Source of the DNA: Okeania sp. KiyG1
GTDB lineage: Bacteria > Cyanobacteriota > Cyanobacteriia > Cyanobacteriales > Microcoleaceae
Direction of reading: 5' to 3'
Assembly (NCBI RefSeq): GCF_014132355.1
Contig: NZ_BLZO01000033.1
Span: 62,001-126,000, forward strand
Length of the DNA: 64,000 bases
Position 1 is the first letter of the stretch; the number at the start of each line of letters is the position of its first letter. Shown here in pieces: positions 9,572 through 18,266 of the stretch. A model generated the notes under the pieces. The model was not told the DNA's origin. It saw only the letters and a list, made by a program, of their open reading frames with translations, and did not search any database. The position numbers and the translations under genes are program-made.

Positions 9572-10993
9572 ATGGCAGTTGAATATGATATTGTGATTAT
9601 TGGTGGTGGTTCTGGGGGTTTAGTTGTAGCTTCTGCTGCTGCTCAACTTAAGGCTAAAGTAGCATTAGTAGAACGTGACCGTCTTGGTGGTGATTGTTTG
9701 TGGTTTGGTTGTGTTCCTAGTAAGTCTTTAATTCATGCTTCTCGTGTTGCTTATCAAGTGAAAAATGCTTCTAGTTTTGGCATTTACACTCAACCTCCAG
9801 AAATTGAATTTGCTAAGGCAACTGGTCATGTTCAACAGGTAATAGCTAATATTGAACCACATGATTCTCCAGAAAGATTTAGAGGTTTGGGTGTTGAAGT
9901 TATTTTTGGAGAGGGTAAGTTTATAGACCGCAAAACTTTTGAAGTTGATGGTAAAAAATTAACTGCTAGAGCTTTTGTTGTTGCTACGGGTTCTAGACCT
10001 GCAATTCCATCTGTGGAGGGGTTAAATTCTGCTGGTTTCCTGACAAATGAAAAAGTATTTTCTCTCAAAGAAAGACCAGATTCTTTGGCAATAATTGGTG
10101 CTGGTCCGATAGGTTGTGAGTTGGGTCAAGCTTTTTCTCGCCTTGGTAGTGAAGTAACTATTATCTCTAGTAAAAGTCATATTTTACCGAAGGAAGAACC
10201 GGAAGCTGCTCAAGTTGTACAGGAACAATTTGAGTCGGAAGGTATTAATATTTTGAAGGAAGTTAGGGCGGAAAAAGTGGAAGTTGTGGATGGGAAAAAA
10301 GTAATTACGGCAGGTGGAAAAAATATTATAGTTGATGAAATTTTAGTTGCTGGTGGTAGATTGCCAAATGTAGAATCTTTGAATTTAGATGCTGCTGGTG
10401 TGGAGGTAGGAAAGCAGGGAATTATTGTTAATGAAAAGTTGCAAACTACTAATTCTAAAATTTATGCTTGTGGTGATGTAATTGGTGGTTATCAGTTTAC
10501 TCATGTGGCTGGTTATGAAGCGGTTGTAGCTTTAACAAATGCGTTATTTTTTCCTATTAGTAAGGCTAATTATCGGGTTATTCCTTGGGCAACTTTTACT
10601 GACCCAGAATTGGCAAGAGTAGGATTAACAGAACAGCAAGCAAGAGAACGTTTTGGAGATGATGTTTGTGTATTGAAGCAGCCTTTTTCTGGTGTAGACC
10701 GCGCTCAAGCTGAGGCAGCTACAACTGGATTTGGTAAGATTATTACTAGAGGTAATGGAGAAATTTTAGGGGCGCATTTAGTTGGTATTTCTGCTGGTGA
10801 ATTAATCCATGAAATTGTTCTGGCAATGTCGAATAAGTTGCCTGTTTCTGCTTTGACTGGAATTCATATTTATCCGACTTTATCTGAGGTAAATAGTAAG
10901 GCAGGTTTATTGTTGAAAAAACAGAAATATGCCAATAATTTATGGCAGCAAAATATGTTGGAGAAGTTTTTTAATTGGAGGCGATCGTTTTAA
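9572..10993 (+). CDS. Mercuric-reductase/lipoamide-dehydrogenase-like flavoprotein
   Basis: A 473-residue class I pyridine nucleotide-disulfide oxidoreductase. It has an N-terminal FAD fold (IIGGGSGGLVVA, residues 9-20), redox pair Cys42/Cys47 in GGDCLWFGCVPSK, an NAD(P) fold with IGAGPIGCE near 176, the second FAD motif YACGDV near 303, and a dimerisation domain with HIYPTLSE near 435, which supplies the catalytic His-Glu pair. Length fits the family. True MerA usually has an N-terminal metal-binding domain and a C-terminal Cys pair, and neither is present. There is no pyruvate dehydrogenase gene nearby, so the substrate is open. Cyanobacterial proteins of this type are often annotated as mercuric reductase, but I would call only the family. 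The start is supported by GAGGT 6 bp upstream. Confidence 0.9.
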   Translation: MAVEYDIVIIGGGSGGLVVASAAAQLKAKVALVERDRLGGDCLWFGCVPSKSLIHASRVAYQVKNASSFGIYTQPPEIEFAKATGHVQQVIANIEPHDSPERFRGLGVEVIFGEGKFIDRKTFEVDGKKLTARAFVVATGSRPAIPSVEGLNSAGFLTNEKVFSLKERPDSLAIIGAGPIGCELGQAFSRLGSEVTIISSKSHILPKEEPEAAQVVQEQFESEGINILKEVRAEKVEVVDGKKVITAGGKNIIVDEILVAGGRLPNVESLNLDAAGVEVGKQGIIVNEKLQTTNSKIYACGDVIGGYQFTHVAGYEAVVALTNALFFPISKANYRVIPWATFTDPELARVGLTEQQARERFGDDVCVLKQPFSGVDRAQAEAATTGFGKIITRGNGEILGAHLVGISAGELIHEIVLAMSNKLPVSALTGIHIYPTLSEVNSKAGLLLKKQKYANNLWQQNMLEKFFNWRRSF

Positions 10994-11110
10994 AGGAAGG
11001 AAGAGGTTAAAGAATTTAGAATTTAGAATTTAGAATTTAGAATTACCTCTTCTTAATCAATGGAGAGGCTTTATACCTGAATTTTTCAGTAAATTTAAAA
11101 GCAATTCTAG

Positions 11111-11128
11111 GGTGCGTTGCAACGCACC
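11111..11128. repeat. Perfect 18-bp palindrome
   Basis: GGTGCGTTGCAACGCACC is fully self-complementary. It is a type of hairpin widespread in cyanobacterial intergenic DNA. It may act as a weak terminator for the flavoenzyme gene, but no T-run follows. Confidence 0.75.
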
Positions 11129-11548
11129 TTATAACTTATAAGTAAATTCATAGAGTGGGCAAATAATAATTTTTTGGTAGTCCTGCTCGCTTAATGGTAG
11201 ATAGGAATAAAAAATTATTGGTATGGGAGCAAGATGCTAAGGTGTTTCGTAACAAAAATAATTACAATGCACGACCAATGAAAGACCCAGATTTTACTGA
11301 CAACTAATAACTGATAACTGATAACTGATAACTGATAACTGATAACTGGTAACTGAAATGAATAAATATCAAGAGTTTCGACTGCTTCAAAATTTCGTTA
11401 AATAATGATGTTTATTTGCGCCTCTCTACTTATAATTGCTATATTAAATCCTATAAAATTTGCCTACTTCTTTTCTATATTAAGGATATTTTTGCCCATA
11501 AATATTATTTAAAACCATGAAAAAGCAAGAGCTGAAACAGTCCAGTAG

Positions 11549-11574
11549 GGTGCGTTAATGAAATGTAACGCACC
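11549..11574. repeat. GTGCGTTA hairpin
   Basis: GGTGCGTTA and TAACGCACC are inverted around an 8-base loop, with the same stem sequence as the palindrome 440 bp upstream. Confidence 0.7.
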
Positions 11575-11714
11575 GCCAACCCAGATTTTACTAATAACTA
11601 ATAACTGATAACTGAAAAAAACCAGATTTTACTGAAAACTAATAACTAATAACTGAAAACTAATAACTGATAACTGATAACTGATAACTGATAACTGAAA
11701 ATACCCTAGAATAC

Positions 11715-12161
11715 ATGAGGATGAAATTACCCTATCGTATTCCCCAGAAAGCATTAATCAAACTCAAAGATAAAGAAACTGGCTATAATCCAGATGTATT
11801 AATTATGGATCGCCAAAATTTGATTAATGAGCAATTATGGAATGATAAATCAACTCTTATTCATGGAGAATCAATTCCTTTAGTTGTTGAAGTAGTTAGT
11901 ACTAATTGGCGTGATGATTATGGTTATAAATTAATTGATTATGAAGCAATGGGTATTCGTGAATATTGGATTGTTGATTATTTAGGAATAGGAGGCTTTC
12001 GTTTTATTGGGCATCCCAAACAACCAACTATTTCTATTTATCAGCTTCTAAATGGAGAATATCAAGTACAACAATTTAGAGGAAAAGATTTAATTAATAA
12101 GTCTCTAATTTTTCCGGAATTGAATTTGACAGTTGAACAAATTTTTCAAGGTCAACGTTAA
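11715..12161 (+). CDS. Uma2-family nuclease, N-terminally truncated
   Basis: 148 residues with the catalytic half of a Uma2 (DUF820, PD-(D/E)XK fold) protein: YNPDVLIMD, then VVEVVSTNWRDDYGYKLIDY and GIREYWIVDY, and the usual LTVEQIF tail. Family members are near 190 residues and begin with a domain that is missing here. The reading frame starts right after a GATAACT heptad array, so the 5' end was probably lost when repeats entered. Uma2 proteins abound in cyanobacteria, and their role (possibly mobile-element or defence nuclease) is not established. A second copy of its 3' end is at 14930. It may still be translated from 11715, or be a remnant. Confidence 0.8.
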   Translation: MRMKLPYRIPQKALIKLKDKETGYNPDVLIMDRQNLINEQLWNDKSTLIHGESIPLVVEVVSTNWRDDYGYKLIDYEAMGIREYWIVDYLGIGGFRFIGHPKQPTISIYQLLNGEYQVQQFRGKDLINKSLIFPELNLTVEQIFQGQR

Positions 12162-12467
12162 CTAATTGATAATTGATAATGAATAATTATTTTTGAGCAT
12201 AATTATCAATTATCCATTGGTAAGGATATTAATTCTTGCCCTCAGAAATTACAAAAGTTTCAGAAAATGTTTATGTAATTTCTCGACATATCTATATCTT
12301 AGAATTTTCTCACTCAATGCGGTTCAGATAAGATTGAAACGGTCAAAAAAATATTTTGACTAAGTTTAGTAATTCAGGTAAAATTAGTAATTGCTAAGTA
12401 TAAGGAAGTAATAATCTAGCTGCCCTTAAACTTATATTGGTAGTTCCACAAAAAGAAAGCAATTATT
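12162..12467. other. Upstream region of the GmrSD-like gene
   Basis: Past the GATAATT-type repeats at 12166-12230, the sequence is unique AT-rich DNA with no gene. The duplicated Uma2 flank ends near 12230 (ATTGGTAAG), the likely left edge of the inserted GmrSD segment. Confidence 0.5.
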
Positions 12468-14150
12468 ATGCCTATTAAAATTCAAGGTACTCAATATAAT
12501 ATTGGAGATATTTTCTGCGATAAGTTTCTGTTTTCTATACCTTTATATCAGCGTCCTTATGATTGGGAAGAAGAAGAAGCTGGAGAATTATTGGAAGATT
12601 TACTAGGTTGTTTGGAGAATAGTTCATCTGAAGATTTAAATCCTTATTTTCTCGGAAGTATTGTTTTAATTAAGGACGAAGATTCTCCAGAAGCTCAGAT
12701 TATAGATGGGCAACAACGTCTGACAACTTTAACTATTTTATTAGCAGCATTAAGAGAAGTAATCTCTGACAAAGAATACACTAATGAGTTAAGCGAATTT
12801 ATCTATCAGAAAGGTAGGAAATTGACTCAAACTCCCAATTCTTACCGGTTGACTTTACGACAGCGCGATGCTGATTTTTTTAGGAAATATATTCAACATG
12901 AGGATGGAATTAGTCAACTAGAAAATTTAGATTATTCTCAACTTTCTGATAGTCAAAATAAACTCAGGAATAATACTCTATTTTGCCAGAAACGTTTGAC
13001 AGAAATATCAGAAGAACAACTTATTAAGCTGGCTGGATTTATTATTAAAAAATGTCTTTTAGTGGTTGTTTCTACTCCAGATTTAGAATCCGCTTATCGA
13101 ATTTTTTCTGTTCTGAATGACCGGGGTCGGGATTTATCACTTACTGATATTTTTAAGGCAGAAATTATTGGAAATATTCCCGATGAAGAGAAAGAAAAAT
13201 ATACAGAAAATTGGGAAAACATAGAAGAAAAATTAGGGCGAGATGAGTTTGAAAATCTCTTTTCTGATATTCTGATGATTTACCGCAAAGCTAAATCTAG
13301 TGAAGCCATTATTAAAGAACTACGAGAATATGTTAAGCCTAGCGATAATCCTACTAATTTTATTGATAATAAACTCTCCCCTTTTGCCAATGCTTTCTCC
13401 AATATTAGAAATGCTAATTATCAAAGTTCTAAATATGTCGAGCAGATAAATACTATTTTTAAAGCACTCAATCAAATAGATAATAAAAATTGGATGCCTC
13501 CAGCTATTCTTTATTTATCTAAGTACAAAAATCAACCAGAAAAGCTACTTAATTTTTTTCAAGACTTCGATCGCTTGGCATCCTGTTTAATGATAATACG
13601 AGCCAATATTAATCAACGTATAAAAAGATATGGAAGTTTGCTTTCGGAAATTGAAAATGGAGAAGATTTGCACAGACTTGACTCAGCTTTGCAACTAAAA
13701 AATCATGAATGTCAAAGAATTATTAATTCCTTGAATAAGGACTGTTTTTATGGGGAAAGAACTTGTCGTTATGTTCTACTACGTTTAGATACTGCTCTTT
13801 CTGAAGGAGTAGCTAATTACGATTTTTCTACCATTACTATTGAACATATTCTTCCTCAAAGACCTCCTCATAATAGTCAATGGTTAAATTGGTTTACTAC
13901 AAAACAACGTCAAAAATATACTAATTGCTTAGGAAATTTGGTACTTCTCTCTTGTAAAAAAAATCAGCAAGCTTCTAACTATGAATTTGAGGAAAAAAAG
14001 CAGAAATACTTTTCCACAAATGATGGAGTTTCTCCTTTTGTTTTAACCACACAAGTTTTAACGGAAAATGAATGGACTCCAGAAATAATTGAGAGGAGGC
14101 AACAGAAATTATTAGAAAAATTGAAAGAGCTTTGGCGTTTAGATATTTAA
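12468..14150 (+). CDS. GmrSD-type DUF262/DUF1524 restriction protein
   Basis: 560 residues. The N-terminal DUF262 domain has IPLYQRPYDW (24-33) and IIDGQQRLTTL (78-88), the nucleotide-binding and hydrolysis region similar to GmrS/ParB-like proteins. The C-terminal DUF1524 domain has IEHILPQ and LGNLVLLSCKKNQQASNYEFEEKK in split form, an HNH-like nuclease with His and Asn residues. Fused DUF262-DUF1524 proteins are type IV restriction enzymes that cut phage DNA with modified bases, so anti-phage defence is likely by family (inference). It has no methyltransferase partner, consistent with type IV. It sits between two copies of a Uma2-tail/small membrane protein unit, suggesting acquisition as cargo. 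The TAA stop overlaps the TAATTAGGG end of an element B. Confidence 0.9.
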   Translation: MPIKIQGTQYNIGDIFCDKFLFSIPLYQRPYDWEEEEAGELLEDLLGCLENSSSEDLNPYFLGSIVLIKDEDSPEAQIIDGQQRLTTLTILLAALREVISDKEYTNELSEFIYQKGRKLTQTPNSYRLTLRQRDADFFRKYIQHEDGISQLENLDYSQLSDSQNKLRNNTLFCQKRLTEISEEQLIKLAGFIIKKCLLVVVSTPDLESAYRIFSVLNDRGRDLSLTDIFKAEIIGNIPDEEKEKYTENWENIEEKLGRDEFENLFSDILMIYRKAKSSEAIIKELREYVKPSDNPTNFIDNKLSPFANAFSNIRNANYQSSKYVEQINTIFKALNQIDNKNWMPPAILYLSKYKNQPEKLLNFFQDFDRLASCLMIIRANINQRIKRYGSLLSEIENGEDLHRLDSALQLKNHECQRIINSLNKDCFYGERTCRYVLLRLDTALSEGVANYDFSTITIEHILPQRPPHNSQWLNWFTTKQRQKYTNCLGNLVLLSCKKNQQASNYEFEEKKQKYFSTNDGVSPFVLTTQVLTENEWTPEIIERRQQKLLEKLKELWRLDI

Positions 14151-14416
14151 TTAGGGTTTGCTGAAAAAGTCTTTTTGTGGAGGTAGGGAGTAGGGAGTAG
14201 GGAGTAGGGAGTAGGGAGTAGTTAAGAGTTAGGATTTAGAGGAGTTGTAGAAGAGGTGGTCATTCATCATCCCCCCTTAGTTTTTCTGTCATAATTACCC
14301 CACTTATACTCACTTTTTCTGCTTTATCAAGCAAAAAGCTGGTACTTTTTCAGCACCTAAAATTGTTCAAACCTTTATCTCTAAATGCTTTTAGATTTAA
14401 TCAGTAAGCCCTAATT
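14147..14416. mobile_element. Element B copy 2
   Basis: Inverted ends TAATTAGGGTTTGCTGA and TCAGTAAGCCCTAATTA, about 270 bp apart, with five AGTAGGG heptads inside. The left end includes the stop codon of the GmrSD-like gene. Confidence 0.85.
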
Positions 14417-14515
14417 ATAAAAGTATTTATATTTCTTTCGAGTTTTTATTTTAATTTATTGAGTTTATCCTTTGAAGAAGTTTTTCAGGTTCGTGGAACA
14501 AACCTCAAATAGAAA

Positions 14516-14725
14516 TTACCGATCTTTATTATTCGTCCAACTTTGATACGCTACGAACAAAAATAAAATTCCAAAGAGGAATATAAATATCCCATATTCT
14601 CGAATTAAACTTTCTGAACTATCATCAATTTCTGCTGTTTCTAATCCTAATTTACGTTGCAAAGACTTCAAAATTCCATAAAGTCTCTGGGAAAGATTCA
14701 TTAAAACAAACGGGATATATTTCAT
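14516..14725 (-). CDS. Small conserved membrane protein, copy 1
   Basis: 69 residues from the Met of MKYIPFVLM. An upstream in-frame Met would add ten residues, but those differ from copy 2, so the shared start is preferred. An amphipathic start leads to a charged middle (RKLGLETAEIDDSSESLI) and one hydrophobic helix (IFIFLFGILFLFVAYQSW) before a short charged tail. I do not recognise the family. The near identity with copy 2 at 15243, including flanks, argues it is a real duplicated gene. Confidence 0.65.
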   Translation of the reverse strand: MKYIPFVLMNLSQRLYGILKSLQRKLGLETAEIDDSSESLIREYGIFIFLFGILFLFVAYQSWTNNKDR

Positions 14726-14929
14726 ATTGGAGTATTGATGTAAACGAATATTCAATCATTATTGCTCAAATATACAATTATGCAAAGATGATTATTAATC
14801 TGTTTAGTATTAGATTGAAATGTGATTTGGCTATAGGTATATTGCCACTCAGTTTATGACCTGGAGCGAAGGATTTTCTAGAAATCAGAAAAAAGAATGT
14901 AGAAACTTTCCATGTCAAGTCCCTAAGTT

Positions 14930-15109
14930 CGTTTTATTGGGTATCCAAAACAACCAACTATTTCTATTTATCAGCTTCTCAATGGAGAATATCAAGTACA
15001 ACAATTTAGAGGAAAAGATGTGATTAATAAGTCTCTAATTTTTCCGGAATTTAATTTGAAGGTTGAACAGATTTTTCAAGGTCAACGTTCATTAATGAAT
15101 AATGAATAA
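14930..15109 (+). pseudogene. Uma2 3'-end fragment (duplicate)
   Basis: It encodes RFIGYPKQPTISIYQLLNGE and on to VEQIFQGQR, nearly identical to the last 60 residues of the gene at 11715. The upstream part is absent. The stop has moved into AATAATG heptads (ending SLMNNE). It is evidence for a segmental duplication. Confidence 0.9.
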
Positions 15110-15242
15110 TGAATAATGAATAATGGATAATGGATAATGGATAATTATTTTTGAGCGCAATAATTAATTATCGGGAGAGGCTTTCAATTTAATGAATTAA
15201 TTACCAATTATAATTATCTATTGGTAAGTATTCAAACGAAAA

Positions 15243-15452
15243 TCACTTATCTTTATTACTCGCCCAACTTTGATACGCTACGAACAAAAATAAAATTCCA
15301 AAGAGAAAAATAAATATACCATATTCTCGAATTAAACTTTCTGAACTATCATCAATTTCTGCTGTTTCTAATCCTAATTTACGTTGCAAAGACTTCAAAA
15401 TTCCATAAAGTTTCTGGGAAAGATTCATTAAAACAAACGGGATATATTTCAT
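15243..15452 (-). CDS. Small conserved membrane protein, copy 2
   Basis: A 69-residue paralogue of the protein at 14516, differing at only about four positions (for example SQK for SQR and ASNKDK for TNNKDR). One C-terminal hydrophobic helix. About 75 bp of upstream sequence (CAAATATACAATTATGCAAA onward) is also conserved, so the promoter was copied too. Function unknown. Confidence 0.65.
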   Translation of the reverse strand: MKYIPFVLMNLSQKLYGILKSLQRKLGLETAEIDDSSESLIREYGIFIFLFGILFLFVAYQSWASNKDK

Positions 15453-15582
15453 ATTTGGATATATAGATGTAAACGACTCTTCAATGATTATCACTCAAAT
15501 ATACAATTATGCAAAGATGATTATTAATCTGTTTAGTATTAGATTGAAATGTGACTTAGATATAGTTAATGAGAAATTGACT

Positions 15583-16641
15583 TTATTGACTAATAGCAGA
15601 AAATGCTGCCCAATAAAAAGGGTCTTTAAAAGGTTGGTCGTTATCTGATAGTTGGCGGAGTTGATATTTAAGGTCACGTCTAAGAGTTACATCAATAGGA
15701 AGTTGATTATTTTCAATCCATTCCAGTAATTCTTTTTTGGTGATATTTCGTAACCAAATTTGAGCTTTATTAAGAGCAACTGACACAGTAAAATTTTGAT
15801 GAAGGTTTTGATAAAATTTAATCAGTAGGAAAGTAGTAGGTAAATCGCTAACTTTCCACAAACTACTAACAACATTAGAACTTCCTGCATAAATGAAACT
15901 GCTAGGAAAACTAATATATTCATCACTAAGATCGGTAAAATCTGTTAATCCGGTTTCACAAGCTGATAGAGTAACTAAACGACATTGACTCAAGTTAAGC
16001 TCAAAGACTTCAGCTAATGTCAAATTTTCGGTTTTAGTTTCAGCATTAGCTAATAATAGGGATGATTCTAAAGGAGAATTTATATTAAAATAACCATGAC
16101 ATGAAAAATGAAGGCAGTTAACTGATGAAAAGTCATTATAAGTTTTGAAGGCGGTTTTGGTTGCTTTTTCTTTTGCTAAAATTTCAGCAGAATCAAAATA
16201 CGAACTAATTGTTTCTACTTCTAAGTCAGTGTAAATTAAGTCTTCCGTAGGATTTTGAATAGCAAATAATTTCTCAAAGTTAGGACGTTGCTGATTTTTA
16301 ATCAGTTGCAATAATTTACAACTTGGGGAATAAGTTACTTCATAACTATCTAATAAATAACTACCATCATTTAAGATAAAAGCATGAATTGGTAATAAGT
16401 TTAAAAAGCGATGGGGAATTAAGATAATTTTCTGGCATTTTTGAGGAATATGGGAAATAATTTCATCTAAATGCAAAATTTGAGCAAAATTTCTTAGATA
16501 AAATGATAATTCACTTCGCCACTTTTGTTTATCAGAGTAGTAGAGATTCAGATATTCATTTATAGGAGCAACAAATTCATCGAAAGCAGCTTTATCTTGA
16601 AATAGAAAATTTTTGTTGATTGGTATTTCGTAGGGAACTTC
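15583..16641 (-). pseudogene. CHAT protease domain, detached 3' part of TPR-CHAT gene
   Basis: The frame is open from about 16641 (VPYEIPINKNF) although the first ATG is at 16476. It is a CHAT (caspase HetF-associated) cysteine protease domain. Numbering from that ATG, His127 in HFSCHGYF and Cys173 in LSACETGL form the dyad, so the catalytic core looks intact. Such domains normally sit at the C-terminus of TPR proteins. Here the TPR part resumes at 17008, and a nested pair of elements has replaced roughly 60 linker residues. As a free unit it could be translated only from an internal start, so I treat it as part of a decayed gene that ran from 20072 to 15583. Confidence 0.85.
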
Positions 16642-16642
16642 A

Positions 16643-17006
16643 ACAATTAATAATTAATAATTAATAATTAATAATTAGGGATTGCTGATTAATTCTCAAA
16701 GGATTGACAGGTAAAAGCTTGAGCCTTCTTAGATTCCCAGAAAGTTTTAGGTAAAGAGTCAAAATCCTCAAAAAGTTAGCATAAAAGGCAAACTAAGGAT
16801 ACAAAAATTGAGGGATAATTCTTACTTCTACCTCCTCTAAATTCCTCGTTTATCCTAACTCCTAACTCCTGACTCCTACCCTGCCAAAAGACTTTATTCA
16901 GCAAATCCTAATTACTTATTCTTGAAAAGAAGAGGATTGACTAAAAGGAAAATTTTTTCCTTTTTCTCCTTTAAAGGAGAGGCTTTAAACCTTAATTATT
17001 CGGTAA
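16643..17006 (-). mobile_element. Element A copy 7 interrupted by element B copy 1
   Basis: AATTAAT heptads at 16643-16675 and the A body (GAAGAGGATTGACTAAAAGG to TTCGGTAA, 16911-17006) flank a B element at 16674-16914 (TAATTAGGGATTGCTGATT to TCAGCAAATCCTAATTA). B appears to have entered a TAATTA site inside A. Together they separate the CHAT and TPR parts. Confidence 0.75.
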
Positions 17007-17007
17007 T

Positions 17008-18162
17008 TTATCCTGAAATTAATTCATCTAACTCTTGTTGAAGTTGATTAAGTTTACTATAGTCAGTTAGTTGAGGTTGTAACCTCTCTCTTTCAGTAAT
17101 TACCCTCAACTTATGATTATTTTGTTCGATAGCTAGTTGCTTTTCTTCAATATTAATCTCTCTCCTAAGTCGGTCTAGTTCTTGAATAATTGTGGGTGAA
17201 ATATCGCCTTTAGGATATAAGTCGCGGTTAGTAATAAGTTCAACTAAAGTTCTATTTTTACTAAGTTCTACATACTCTATGGCTTTATCTATTTTTCCCA
17301 AATTAATGTAGGATTCAACGATGCAATAATAAACAGTAATAGCTTGAGAGATAATTTCTTGGCGACGTATTTCTGTTATTGCCCAACTACAGGAAATTTC
17401 TACTGCTTTAATAGCAATTTTGTAAGATTCAATAGCCAATTTCCATTCTGCTTTTTGAAAGTATAAATCACCTAAATTATGACTAACAGTTAAACATTCA
17501 ATAGGAAAATTTTCAGCAGTAAAAATTTGCAAGGAATTTTGAAAAGCTGTAATTGCCATTTCAATATTTTCAGCTTTATCTCCTTTTATTCTGTTTCCAT
17601 AGGCAATGGCTAAATTATTCTGAGTTTCTGCCCATTTCAAAGGTAAATATTGTTGGGTATAAACTTCTAAAGCTGTTTCTAAACAAGCGATCGCCATTTC
17701 AATATTTTCAGCTTTATTTCCTCTAATTCTTTCTCGGTAAGCATTGCCTAAATTATTTTGAGTTTCAGCCCATTGTAAAGGGAAATTTTATTTCATATAA
17801 ACTTCTAAAGCCATGTTTAAAGAAGCAATTGCCATTTCAATATTTTCAGCTTTATTTCCTCTAATTCTTTCTCGATAAGCATTGCCTAAATTATTTTGAG
17901 TTTCAGCCCATTGTCAAGGTAAATTTTCTTTCGTATAAACTTCTAAAGCCATGTTTAAAGAAGCAATTGCCATTTCAATATTTTCAGCTTTATTTCCTCT
18001 AATTCTTTCTCGATAAGCATTGCCTAAATTATTTTGAGTTTCAGCCCATTGTCAAGGGAAATTTTCTTTCGTATCAACTTCTAAAGCCATGTTTAAAGAA
18101 GCGATCGCCATTTCAATATTTTCAGCTTTATTTCCTCTAATTCTTTCTCGGTAAGCATTACC
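17008..18162 (-). pseudogene. TPR middle part of decayed TPR-CHAT gene
   Basis: 46-residue TPR units of the type AENIEMAIA...WAETQNNLGNAY, repeated every 138 bp at 17701, 17839, 17977 and 18115. The frame 17697-17008 is open and ends in a coiled segment (QLQQELDELISG). Upstream, three units in the same frame carry stops: one TAA (VYMK*NFP) and two TGA at the same position (P*QW). The two shared TGA sites show the unit was amplified after the nonsense mutation. The 5' junction is an element G insertion at 18163. Confidence 0.88.
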
Positions 18163-18265
18163 TAGTGCAGGATGGCAGAAATAACTAACCAGTTACAAAA
18201 TCCTAAAAGTCTTACCAATAAATACTTTTGACTTTTAACTTTTGACTTCCGCGTAGCAGCACTAG
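18163..18265 (-). mobile_element. Element G copy 2, inserted in TPR gene
   Basis: About 100 bp with ends CTAGTGC and GCACTAG. It splits what would read GCATTACCTAGATTATTTTG, so CTAG is the likely 4-bp target duplication. The interior holds TTTTGAC/TTTTAAC heptads and GGCAGAAATAACTAACCAGT, shared with 9168-9263. Confidence 0.8.
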
Positions 18266-18266
18266 A

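Larger units (their letters stand above)
10994..11714. other. Intergenic repeats
   Basis: No gene is seen. The region holds a short element A (11010-11092, AATTTAG heptads to TTTTTCAGTAA), two GTGCGTT hairpins, and GATAACT heptad runs at 11300-11357 and 11590-11700 that lead into the truncated Uma2 gene. Confidence 0.7.
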
